Below, piece by piece: positions 17,601 to 24,267 of a stretch of 47,684 bases of DNA. This stretch comes from Sphingomonas sp. AR_OL41 (GTDB lineage Bacteria; Pseudomonadota; Alphaproteobacteria; Sphingomonadales; Sphingomonadaceae), in assembly GCF_029911635.1 (NCBI RefSeq), contig NZ_JARYTI010000038.1, positions 1 to 47,684 of the forward strand. The letters run 5' to 3'. Within the stretch, counting starts at the first letter, position 1; each line of letters begins with the position of its first letter. The position numbers and the translations under genes are program-made. Below the pieces are notes generated by a model. The model did no database searches and was not told where the DNA came from. It worked only from the letters and a program-made list of their open reading frames with translations.

Positions 17601-17690
17601 GTGCTGGCCCTGCTGCCGACGCTGGTGCTGGTGTTCGGCCGCCCGTGGAGTCGGAGCGATCCCGCGCCAAGCGTACCGGTGGCGGCATGA
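14616..17690 (+). CDS. RND-family inner-membrane efflux pump
   Basis: 1024 residues, the usual RND length, with 12 membrane helices and two large periplasmic loops. The proton-relay pair in helix 4 is present in GLVVDDAVVMLEHL. FNMMTLGGMAAAVGLVVDDAVV and the following GAAREMARPLFGSTLATIVVFVPLAFITG are hallmark RND sequences. In the second half, helix 10 reads GMITELAIFYLAEL, where many pumps have a GIVxxNGIL-type motif, a feature of certain heavy-metal or uncharacterised branches. ATGA overlap with the adaptor. Substrate not predictable; the attached two-component system and downstream Cache-like proteins imply inducible expression. Confidence 0.93.
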   Translation: MKELMQRHARSIWLSVFLVTLAGLVAATRLPVTLFPHIDYPRVVVSIDAGERDAEQMAAGITRPAEIALREIPGVRQIRSTTSRGSAEVALSFDWGDDMVAATNATQGALATILPDLPAGTRFSVRRSDPTIFPVLGISLTSNKRDGVALAQLAQLKLRPVLSTVSGVAGVDVLGGASQEVEVEVDPARLQALSMTMTDVTAALGSANSVAAVGKIEDRHRLYLALVEDRLTNEADIAAIPVKAGTAAGAGVATLGQIATIRRAPAPVWTKVTSNGANAVLVNVRQTPTADAVALVKEVQARLKDVALPDDVKVSPFYDQSELVTGAANAVRDAILLGAVLAGLVLFLFLRSWRLMVITAALLPAVLAATCLALYALHMSFNMMTLGGMAAAVGLVVDDAVVMLEHLMRRLQEADHEKAVRPSMLGAAREMARPLFGSTLATIVVFVPLAFITGVTGGFFKALAVTMVAALAVSLLYARFVLPIIAENWLTVKDAEAADRAERFTGPMADHYGRIVTRAFARPGLVATVVAALMIFAGGFAWTHLQSGFMPVMDEGGFILDYKAKPGASLTDTDRLLRQVEKIIQATPEVSSYSRRTGIQLGGGLTEADEGDMFIRLKGGARRDIEEVMTEVRQKIETQVPGLQVETAQLMEDLIGDLTAVPQPIEVKLFGDDPAQLEESAGKVVAAMGKIDGVAEVASGLRVAGDGVIIEVDRAAAAMAGLDPDLVAKQVETQIGGTVATQILSGEQVIDVRVRLPRELRQRTDALGALTVRAADGRSVALRSIATISIAAGQRQITREDLAPFIPVTARLEGKDLGTAMKDVQATVAGLHLPSSVRVDYGGLYAQQQQSFSDLTTVFVAALLLSALLLTLLFETWAFTAAVIATVLLSTTAVFFGLWLTGTELDISALMGLTMVVGMITELAIFYLAELEPDAAVDAAALLRAGKARIRPIVMSALIAILTLAPLALGIGRGSGLQRPLATAIIFGLAIGAPLVLALLPTLVLVFGRPWSRSDPAPSVPVAA

Positions 17691-18424
17691 CCGGTGCGGC
17701 CAGTGCAGGTGTGCTGTTCGGCGTCGGACTTCTACTCTTAGCTGCCGGCACGGCCGGGCCGCGTTACGGCGACACCTTGCTCGCCGAGGCAGCCCGCCAT
17801 GTGGATGGCGCGCTGCGCATCGAGGCGCATGGCAAGGATGGAGTGGCGATCGTCGTTGGACCGGCCGTTGTTGGCGGCGTTGTCGTCCCGCTGAGCGATG
17901 CGATGGGTAATGCGATCGGCACGCTCACCGCTGCCGGGCCCGCAAGGCAGCGCGCGGCTGCGACGGCCGCGTGGTTGTCGCGCCGGATCTATATCGCCGG
18001 CAATCTCGCCGAGCCCGACCCGTTCGTCGCCGGCGCAGTGCGCGCGCCGCGCGCGCAAGCGCTGGTAGAGGCGATGCTGGACCGCTTTCCCGAGCTCGTC
18101 TCGTTGGCACTGCATGTAGCGCCACCGGGCGGCGGCAATGCGATTATCGCGTCAAACTTCGGCCGGATCGGCAAGGCAGGCGACAGCGACGATCTCCAGG
18201 TCGAGCAGGACGGCATCGTGCTGCGCGAGGTCACCGATGGTGGGCGACGCCTTGCGGTCGAACTGCCCTTGCTCGATCGCGGCGGGCGACCGATCGGCGC
18301 GCTCAGTATCAGCTTCGCGGTTCCACTGGGCAGTCAGCCACAATCGGCCCTTCCCCGCGCGCTGATCGTCCGCAACACCTTGGCACGGCGCATCGCTTCG
18401 CGTGAAGCGCTGTTCGCGCGCTGA
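17687..18424 (+). CDS. Secreted protein with two Cache-like domains
   Basis: 245 residues. The ATG at 17687 overlaps the pump stop (ATGA). A hydrophobic N-terminal segment (residues 4-25) is a signal peptide or anchor. Two repeats follow. The first is at about 28-130 (VVVPLSDAMGNAIGTL), and the second at about 130-245 (FPELVSLALHVAPPGGGNAIIASNFGRIGKAGDSDD ... VELPLLDRGGRPIGALSISF ... TLARRIASREALFAR). The P-L-x-D-x-x-G-x-x-I-G-x-L motif resembles the core strands of Cache/PDC ligand-binding domains (inference). The second repeat aligns clearly with the proteins at 18497-19015 and 33562-34437. No cytoplasmic output domain follows, so it may be a periplasmic ligand binder for the neighbouring kinase or pump. 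No named family recognised. Confidence 0.75.
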   Translation: MTGAASAGVLFGVGLLLLAAGTAGPRYGDTLLAEAARHVDGALRIEAHGKDGVAIVVGPAVVGGVVVPLSDAMGNAIGTLTAAGPARQRAAATAAWLSRRIYIAGNLAEPDPFVAGAVRAPRAQALVEAMLDRFPELVSLALHVAPPGGGNAIIASNFGRIGKAGDSDDLQVEQDGIVLREVTDGGRRLAVELPLLDRGGRPIGALSISFAVPLGSQPQSALPRALIVRNTLARRIASREALFAR

Positions 18425-18496
18425 CCCGGCGACAGCTTCGCGACAGCCTGGCGCGGTACATCGCGCCCACGCGGAACAAGCGTGAGGGAGAGGATG

Positions 18497-19015
18497 ATGA
18501 TCAGGAAGACGATGCTGGCGCTCGCGCTATCGATGGGCGCTGTGCTTGCGACCGGCGCAGGCGCAGCCGACAACAAGAACTGGACACCGCCGGCGCAGAA
18601 AATCTATGCGCAGTTGCTGTCCGACCAGACGATGAAGGCACATCCCGATCTGCTCAGCGTGACGCTGCACGGCGTACCGCCCGGCATGACCGAGGCCTAT
18701 ACGATGTTTGCCGGCTCCTATCCGGAGCGGATCGGCAATGCCGACGATCCCGACGATATCGATGTGTCGAAAAAGGGCATTACGATTGTCGATCCACGCT
18801 GGCACCGCACGAAGGACGCGTCACCGAAATTTGTCGTGCTGATGCCGATGCGCGACGTTCATGGCAACAATATCGGCCTGGTGGTCTATGCCTTCAAGGT
18901 GAAGGTTGCGGGCAACCAATATGAGCGCACGCTTTACACCAAGGCGCTCGATATGCGCGACGCGCTGGCGCGGCGCATCCCGAGCTACGAAGCCCTGTTC
19001 GCGCCGGCCAAGTGA
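18497..19015 (+). CDS. Secreted single Cache-like domain protein
   Basis: 172 residues. GGGAGAGG directly precedes two in-frame ATGs (18494, 18497); I chose 18497 for spacing. The signal peptide ends near TGAGAADNK. The mature protein is one copy of the domain seen twice in the upstream neighbour: HPDLLSVTLHGVPPG, GSYPERIGNADDPDD, LMPMRDVHGNNIGLVVYAF and the C-terminal DALARRIPSYEALFAP. It lies 72 bases after that neighbour and overlaps the methyltransferase start (GTGA). A soluble periplasmic ligand-binding role is inferred; no family name recognised. Confidence 0.8.
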   Translation: MIRKTMLALALSMGAVLATGAGAADNKNWTPPAQKIYAQLLSDQTMKAHPDLLSVTLHGVPPGMTEAYTMFAGSYPERIGNADDPDDIDVSKKGITIVDPRWHRTKDASPKFVVLMPMRDVHGNNIGLVVYAFKVKVAGNQYERTLYTKALDMRDALARRIPSYEALFAPAK

Positions 19016-19824
19016 GCGACCCGGCCAGCCTCGCCGCGCGCCTGCCGCGCGCGGCGGGGCGCACCGTCTTCGGCAACGATGTCGCGGGTTATCACAGCGC
19101 GCGACCCGGCTATCCGGCGGCACTTTACCAGCTGATTGCCGCACGCCTCGCTTCGTTCGAGTCGATCGCCGAGATCGGGCCGGGCACGGGCCTTGCTACC
19201 GAGGCGCTGGCGGCGTTCAACCCTCACCGCTTCGTTGCGTTCGAGCCCGATCCGGTGCTCGCCGCGCATCTGCGCACGCGCTTCGCCGAGCTCGACGTGG
19301 TTAACGACGACTTCTGCGCGGCCGAAGTCGGCGGCGGCTTCGATCTGATCGCGTCGGCCTCCTCATTTCACTGGCTCGACCCGGCCACCGCGTTGCCCAA
19401 AGCGCGCGACCTGCTCAAGCCGGGCGGATGCCTGGCGATCTGGTGGAACGTCTATCGGCAGAAGGGTATTGGCGATCCGTTCGCGGAAGCCGTAATGCCC
19501 TTGCTTGCCGATATCGACCTGCCGCCGTCCGAGGCGACGGAACGGCATTATTCGCTCGATACCGAGCTGCACCGCGGACGACTCGAAGCAGCCGGCTTTA
19601 CCGGGGTCGAACATCACGTCTTTCGCCGCGAGCGGATACTCAGCGCCGAGGACGCACGCGCACTCTACGCCAGCTTCTCGCTGGTGCGGCTGCTGACCAA
19701 CGAACGGCGCAAGGCGTTGCTCGATGCGATTGCCGCGCTCGTCACCGAGCAATTCGCCGGCGCGGCACCCAGCGTGCTGCTGTCGCCGATCTATCTCGCA
19801 TCGAGGCCGGTGACAGCCGGGTGA
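19012..19824 (+). CDS. Class I SAM-dependent methyltransferase
   Basis: 270 residues, GTG start overlapping the previous stop. Rossmann motif I is EIGPGTG (residues 54-60), followed by the acidic residue of motif II in AFEPDP and a motif-IV-like DLIASASSFHWLD typical of the Methyltransf_11 group; LLKPGGCLAIWW is the motif-VI strand. The N-terminal F-G-N-D-V-A-x-Y-H-x-A-R-P-x-Y signature matches trans-aconitate or UbiE-like small-molecule methyltransferases. Cytoplasmic, so its link to the secreted neighbours and pump is unclear; methylation of an exported or sensed small molecule is possible. It ends the long co-transcribed unit that begins at 10229. Confidence 0.88.
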   Translation: MSDPASLAARLPRAAGRTVFGNDVAGYHSARPGYPAALYQLIAARLASFESIAEIGPGTGLATEALAAFNPHRFVAFEPDPVLAAHLRTRFAELDVVNDDFCAAEVGGGFDLIASASSFHWLDPATALPKARDLLKPGGCLAIWWNVYRQKGIGDPFAEAVMPLLADIDLPPSEATERHYSLDTELHRGRLEAAGFTGVEHHVFRRERILSAEDARALYASFSLVRLLTNERRKALLDAIAALVTEQFAGAAPSVLLSPIYLASRPVTAG

Positions 19825-19893
19825 CAGGTTCGCGCGCGTAACACGCCATGCGGGACGATGCCGAAGAGCACGCCCGTCGAGAGGAGCAGGGCA

Positions 19894-21330
19894 ATGATGC
19901 GCCGATTTACTGCCGTTACGGCCTGCTGGCGCCGTGTTTTTGCGCTCACGCTGAGCGTCGCGCTCACCGTACCGGCCGCCGCAGCGCCGCCGAAAGCTCC
20001 CACGCCGATCCGGTACCACATGGATCGCTTGACGCTGATCGTGCCGGCGGCGGCCGGCGGAGGCTGGGACCTCACCGCCAAGGCAATGAAGGTAACGCTC
20101 GAACGCGAGGGGCTCGTCGGTCAGGTGGCGATCGTGCGTTACCCGGGTGCGGGAGGGTTGATTGGCCTGTCACAGTTCGTCGCGCATGATCGTGGCCGGG
20201 ACGATGTTCTGCTGATCGGCGGTCTGGTGATGCTCGGGTCCGCGCTGCGTGACGAAGCTGCCGTCACGATGCGCGACGTAACGCCGATCGCACGTTTGAC
20301 TGGCGAATGGGACGTCCTTGCCGCCCCGGCCACTTCCACGGTTCACAGTGTCGCCGAGATCCGTGCCGCAATGACGCGCGACCCGGCCAAGGTACGCTGG
20401 GTCGGCGGCGCGCTGGGCGGTCCCGATCAGGGTTTGGTCTATTCGATCGCGCAGCGTCTCGGCGTCGGGATCGATGATATCGAATATTATGGCCGCGCCG
20501 GCGGTCGCAGGGTGACCGAAGCCTTGCTCGATGGGCGTGGTGACGTCGGAGTCAGCGGCTATGCGGAATTTCAGCCTTATGTGGACACGCACGCGCTCAA
20601 TATCCTGGCCGTCGCGGCGCCGCATCGCCTGAGCGGGATCGACGCCCCGACATTGCGTGAACTGGGGATCGACGCGACGATGATGAACTGGCGCGCAGTG
20701 TTTGCGGCGCCCGGCATCAGTGCGGCGCAACAGGATCGGTTGGCCGATATCGTAGCGGCGATGGCCCACTCGACAAGCTGGCACGCCGAGCTGGCGCGCG
20801 AGCATTGGAGCGATGCCTATCTTGAGAACATGCCGTTGTCGCAGTTCATCGATCGTGAGCAGTCGCGCTGGGCCGACGTGATCAACCCACCACGGCGCGG
20901 TGGCGATTTCGCGGTCGAGCAGGGCAGCTGGTGGTCAATGCGCACCGACGCGATCATCGGCGCGGTCGCGCTGCTCGCGCTGGCATTCGTCGCAGCCTGG
21001 CTGGCGCTCGGCCTGCGTCGTCGACGGCGCATGACACGCGAACTCGAAATGCGTTGTCGCGCGCTCGCCGACGAGCTCGACCGCGCGCCGACATCCGCCG
21101 GCGCGCTGGTCAAGACGGTGATCGACGACGACTTCCAGGAATGGCGTTTGTCCGATGCCGAAAGCGACATCGCCTGGTTCATGCTGCGCGGGCTGCCGCT
21201 GCGCGAGATCGCCGGGGTGCGCGGCACGAGCGAACGCACCGTGCGGCAACAGGCGCAGGCGATCTATCGCAAGGCCGGTCTCGACGGCCGCTCGGACCTC
21301 GCCGGCCGTGTTCTCGAACGGTTTATCTAG
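19894..21330 (+). CDS. TctC/Bug binding protein fused to a LuxR-type HTH (membrane one-component regulator)
   Basis: 478 residues from the ATG at 19894, with GAGGAG seven bases upstream. Residues 1-30 are a signal peptide or first helix. About 40-340 is a tripartite-tricarboxylate (Bug/TctC) binding domain: LTLIVPAAAGGGWDLTAKAM, YPGAGGLIGLSQFV, VRWVGGALGGPDQGLV and GISAAQQDRLADIVAAM. About 353-374 is a single membrane helix followed by RRRRR, so the C terminus is inside. Residues 419-478 are a LuxR/NarL-type HTH: LSDAESDIAWFMLRGLPLREIAG, then the recognition region TSERTVRQQAQAIYRKAGL. Thus a periplasmic carboxylate-type sensor appears to be wired directly to DNA binding, ToxR-style. No TctA/TctB genes are nearby. 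A conserved palindrome (site C) lies immediately 3'. I know of no described family with this layout. Confidence 0.88.
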   Translation: MMRRFTAVTACWRRVFALTLSVALTVPAAAAPPKAPTPIRYHMDRLTLIVPAAAGGGWDLTAKAMKVTLEREGLVGQVAIVRYPGAGGLIGLSQFVAHDRGRDDVLLIGGLVMLGSALRDEAAVTMRDVTPIARLTGEWDVLAAPATSTVHSVAEIRAAMTRDPAKVRWVGGALGGPDQGLVYSIAQRLGVGIDDIEYYGRAGGRRVTEALLDGRGDVGVSGYAEFQPYVDTHALNILAVAAPHRLSGIDAPTLRELGIDATMMNWRAVFAAPGISAAQQDRLADIVAAMAHSTSWHAELAREHWSDAYLENMPLSQFIDREQSRWADVINPPRRGGDFAVEQGSWWSMRTDAIIGAVALLALAFVAAWLALGLRRRRRMTRELEMRCRALADELDRAPTSAGALVKTVIDDDFQEWRLSDAESDIAWFMLRGLPLREIAGVRGTSERTVRQQAQAIYRKAGLDGRSDLAGRVLERFI

Positions 21331-21342
21331 CCAAAGCGATGA

Positions 21343-21360
21343 TTACGCCATTGGACGGAT
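21343..21360 (-). promoter_or_regulatory. Shared 18-bp near-palindrome, site C
   Basis: On the minus strand it reads ATCCGTCCAATGGCGTAA (14/18 identical to site A). It lies 12 bases after the stop of the TctC-LuxR gene and 33 bases before the ATG at 21394, where a regulator could act on the PstS-like genes downstream. Confidence 0.45.
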
Positions 21361-21393
21361 CGACCGGAGCCGTGGTTGCGACAGAATGGCGGC

Positions 21394-21987
21394 ATGCTTG
21401 CCCCGCCTCGCTATCGCCCGCCTTCGACGCCGCGCGTTCGCGCGTTGATCCGCACCGCCCAGCTGTCGATCGCAACCATCGCGGTGCTCGCGCTGCCGGT
21501 CGCGGCCGTACCGCGCTATCACACGACCACACCTGCGCTGACCGGCGAACTGCGCATCGCCGGCTCGCGGCTGCTCGACGGCCCCGTCACGCGCTGGGTG
21601 GCGATCTTTCGCCGCGAGCATCCGTCCGTCCGTGTCCGGGTTGCACTCGCCGGGTCGTCAGCGGCAGCAATTGCGATGGAACAGGACCACGCCGATGTCG
21701 CGCCGCTGATGCACCTTCTCGAACCCGACGAACAGGCGCTGTTCCCGTCGGGCGCGGCGCCACGCGGCATATCACTCGGCCCGGGACGGCGCTTTCACGT
21801 CGCGACGGGCGAGGCGGCGGGCGACGCCCCGATCTATCTTTTTCTCAATCGTCCAGCCGGACGACCGACCAGCGAAGCGGCGGTGGAATTGGCACGCATC
21901 GCGACCAGTGCGGAGGGTGCCGGGCGCGTTCGCGTCACGCTGTTCGAGGCGCTGACGCAGCACGCCAACCTCTCCGTTACCGAATGA
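21394..21987 (+). CDS. Shortened PstS-like binding protein
   Basis: 197 residues, about half the usual length. It has a basic N terminus and signal/anchor helix (about 25-42). Next comes the first-lobe entry LRIAGSRLLDGPVTRWVAIFRREHPSVRVRVALAGSSAAAIAME plus QDHADVAPLMHLLEPDE, matching the first lobe of the PstS-like protein encoded next (WIAAFRKFHPEFRMEIAHPLAGSLGALEL). The long central second-lobe region (about 150 residues) is missing. The C-terminal DAPIYLFLNRPAGRPTSEAA resembles the usual PLSRLVYLNTNARSG. The frame is open and codon use looks ordinary, so I treat it as an intact reduced protein, not a pseudogene. The start is uncertain; a TTG at 21376 is possible. Confidence 0.7.
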   Translation: MLAPPRYRPPSTPRVRALIRTAQLSIATIAVLALPVAAVPRYHTTTPALTGELRIAGSRLLDGPVTRWVAIFRREHPSVRVRVALAGSSAAAIAMEQDHADVAPLMHLLEPDEQALFPSGAAPRGISLGPGRRFHVATGEAAGDAPIYLFLNRPAGRPTSEAAVELARIATSAEGAGRVRVTLFEALTQHANLSVTE

Positions 21988-22024
21988 GGTTGGCACCGAG
22001 TGGCGCCTTTTGGAGAGACCCTAG

Positions 22025-23185
22025 ATGATGTTTTCCCATGCCTCGTTCACCGTGATTGCCTCTGCCGCACTGATCATGGCGAGTGCCGCCACGGCGCAGT
22101 CCGCGCCACCGACAAAGCCTGGCCTGGTCACCTGGGTCGAACCGACTGCCGTCGAGGTCCACCCGCAGAGCGATGCCGAAAAGCAGACCGGGATGATCAG
22201 CGGCCGCGCCCTGCCCGTGCCTGAACTGCTCCAGCCGAGCCTCGATCCCGCCCTGCCGCGCTTCGTGACGACGAGAGGTTTGCGCATCACGCGCGCCTAT
22301 CGAGCCGGTTCGTCCGACGTGCTGCCCGGTCTGGTCACGGCCTGGATTGCCGCATTCAGGAAATTTCACCCGGAGTTCAGGATGGAGATCGCCCATCCGC
22401 TCGCAGGGAGCCTCGGCGCGCTTGAGCTGATCAAAGGCAATCTCGACCTGGTCTTCGTGTCGCGCGAACTGAAGCCGAGCGACATTTCGGGCTTCCGCGA
22501 CAAGTTCGGTTATGACCCGCTGTCGGTGCCGATCTCCGGCGGCACGTGGCGCCATTTCGGTTTCCTCGACGCGCTCGGCGTCATGGTCAACCCGGCCAAT
22601 CCCGTGCGCCAGTTGAGCCTTCAGCAACTCGACGCCGCCTTCTCGCGCACGCACTGGCGCGGTGGGGAGGCACCGAAGACCTGGGGCGATCTCGGCGTAA
22701 CGGGCGCTTATGCCAGTCACCCGATACATCTCTATGGTATCAAGCCCTGGAACGGCTTCGAGGAATTCTTCCGCCAGCGTGTGCTTTCGACGCCCGGCCA
22801 TCGCGGCGAGTGGAACGATGCCGCGATCCATTATGACGAGACTTTCTTCGCCGTCGCGCGGCGTGTCGCTGCCGACCCCGACGCACTCGGTTATACCGGC
22901 TTGTCGGCGGTCGATTCCGAGGTGAAGATCGTGCCGCTCAGCGTCGAGGGTGGGCTGCCCTTGTCGCCGAGCTACGAGAATGTCGCTGCGGCGACCTACC
23001 CGCTGTCGCGCCTTGTCTATCTCAACACCAATGCGCGATCGGGCGCGGCGCTCGATCCGGGCCTGCGCGAATTCCTTCGCTTCGTCCTCAGCCGCGAGGG
23101 TCAGACGGTGGTGCGCGAGCAGGGCATATACCTGCCGCTGCGCGGCTTCCAGGTCGCCACCCCGCGCGCGCAACTCCCGCATTGA
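22025..23185 (+). CDS. PstS-like periplasmic binding protein (orphan)
   Basis: 386 residues with a signal peptide (cleavage after AATAQS). A 60-residue linker precedes the PBP-like domain: RITRAYRAGSSDVLPGLVTAWIAAFRKFHPEF, LDLVFVSRELKPSD, a second lobe with LGVMVNPANPVRQLSLQQLDAAFS, HLYGIKPWNGFEEFFRQRVL, and the closing YPLSRLVYLNTNARSG and REFLRFVLSREGQTVVREQGIYLPL. The last motif is diagnostic of PstS-type proteins. Phosphate-loop residues typical of true PstS (T-G-S-G/T and R-S-G-T) are not evident, so phosphate is not assured as ligand. GGAGAG precedes ATGATG at 22025/22028. Its stop overlaps the next start (TGATG). No pstC, pstA or pstB follows. Confidence 0.85.
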   Translation: MMFSHASFTVIASAALIMASAATAQSAPPTKPGLVTWVEPTAVEVHPQSDAEKQTGMISGRALPVPELLQPSLDPALPRFVTTRGLRITRAYRAGSSDVLPGLVTAWIAAFRKFHPEFRMEIAHPLAGSLGALELIKGNLDLVFVSRELKPSDISGFRDKFGYDPLSVPISGGTWRHFGFLDALGVMVNPANPVRQLSLQQLDAAFSRTHWRGGEAPKTWGDLGVTGAYASHPIHLYGIKPWNGFEEFFRQRVLSTPGHRGEWNDAAIHYDETFFAVARRVAADPDALGYTGLSAVDSEVKIVPLSVEGGLPLSPSYENVAAATYPLSRLVYLNTNARSGAALDPGLREFLRFVLSREGQTVVREQGIYLPLRGFQVATPRAQLPH

Positions 23186-24126
23186 TGGTTGCGGTGCGGG
23201 TGCGCCACACGACCCTCGCGCTCGCCGTCTCGCTGTCGGTAGGCGCTGCGCCCGCGCCGCAGGTGATCCGGATCGTCGGCTATAACGATATGCGCGAAAT
23301 GCTGGCGGCCGCGGCGCCGCGGATCGAGGCGAGGCACCCCAATGTCAGGATCGTCCTCGACTTGCCGGCAACGCGTGCGGCGCCGGCCGCGCTGATCGAC
23401 GGCAGTTCGGTGCTTGCGCCGATGGGCGCGGCGATGGACCCGGCTGATCGCGCGGCGCTCCGCGCACGCTGGGGTGGGGATCCGCTCGAGATCCGTGTCG
23501 CGCACGATTCCCTGTCAGCCGCCGCACTGTCCTCGCCGATCGGCGTGATCGTCGCCCGTGACAATCCGCTCACCTCGCTGCCGCTCGCCACCATCCGCGC
23601 TGCGTTCACCGGTACGGCGCCGCCCGCGCGCTGGGGCGACCTCGGTGTGCGCGGCGCCTGGGCCGCACAGCCGGTGCATCTCTACGGCCTTGCGTCCGAT
23701 ACCGCGATTGCGCGCTACCTGCTTCAGGGACCGTTTGCCGCAACCGGTTTCACGGCGACGGTCCGCACCTCACGTCAATCGCGCGACGTCGCCACGGCTG
23801 TGGCGAACGATCGCTTTGGCCTCGGCATCACCAGTCTCAACCGGGCCGGCGGCGCGACCCGCGCGCTCGCGCTCAGCGATGCGGCCGGCACGCATCGCCC
23901 GGATCGTGCCGGGATCCGCAGCGGGCACTATCCGTTCGACCGTTTCCTTCTGGTCTATGCCCGACGCGACCGGCGCGGTGGGATCGAACCGGAAGCGGCG
24001 ATGTTGCTCGATTTCCTGCTGTCGCGGGCCGGTCAGGCGATCATCGCACACGGTACGCTCGGCTATCTTCCGCTCAACCGCCATGAGCTGGCGACGGAGC
24101 GCGCGAGGCTGGGCGTTTCGCGTTAA
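23185..24126 (+). CDS. PstS-like periplasmic binding protein (orphan)
   Basis: 313 residues. The ATG at 23185 shares bases with the previous stop (TGATG), so translation is probably coupled. A signal peptide (about 1-24) is followed by VIRIVGYNDMREMLAAAAPRIEARHPNVRIVLDL, a second lobe SPIGVIVARDNPLTSLPLATIRAAFTG with the family's RWGDLGVRGAWAAQPVHLYGLASDTA, and the closing YPFDRFLLVYARRD, LDFLLSRAGQAIIAHGTLGYLPL. It is a diverged paralogue of the protein encoded just upstream, keeping the motif order but with shorter loops. Ligand unknown; the neighbouring TonB-dependent receptor suggests joint uptake or sensing of one compound. Confidence 0.83.
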   Translation: MVAVRVRHTTLALAVSLSVGAAPAPQVIRIVGYNDMREMLAAAAPRIEARHPNVRIVLDLPATRAAPAALIDGSSVLAPMGAAMDPADRAALRARWGGDPLEIRVAHDSLSAAALSSPIGVIVARDNPLTSLPLATIRAAFTGTAPPARWGDLGVRGAWAAQPVHLYGLASDTAIARYLLQGPFAATGFTATVRTSRQSRDVATAVANDRFGLGITSLNRAGGATRALALSDAAGTHRPDRAGIRSGHYPFDRFLLVYARRDRRGGIEPEAAMLLDFLLSRAGQAIIAHGTLGYLPLNRHELATERARLGVSR

Positions 24127-24145
24127 TGATCAATGAGATGAGCCT

Positions 24146-24163
24146 CTCCGTCATTTAGCGGAT
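24146..24163 (-). promoter_or_regulatory. Shared 18-bp near-palindrome, site D
   Basis: On the minus strand it reads ATCCGCTAAATGACGGAG (14/18 identical to site A). It lies 19 bases after the stop of the PstS-like gene and 104 bases before the receptor ATG at 24268, the only non-coding gap ahead of that receptor. Confidence 0.4.
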
Positions 24164-24267
24164 GGATCGCCGGCCGGAGCTCTGGTTGGCACAGTATCTA
24201 CGGGAGTCGCGATCGGCCGGCGCGCTGCCAAAAGCAATCCAAAGGCCGGATTAGGGGAGTCTTCTTG

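Noticed and set aside
21394..24126. High-affinity phosphate uptake (pst) operon
   Set aside because: No permease or ATPase genes, no recognisable Pho box, and anion-loop residues are poorly kept, so a pst label is not justified.
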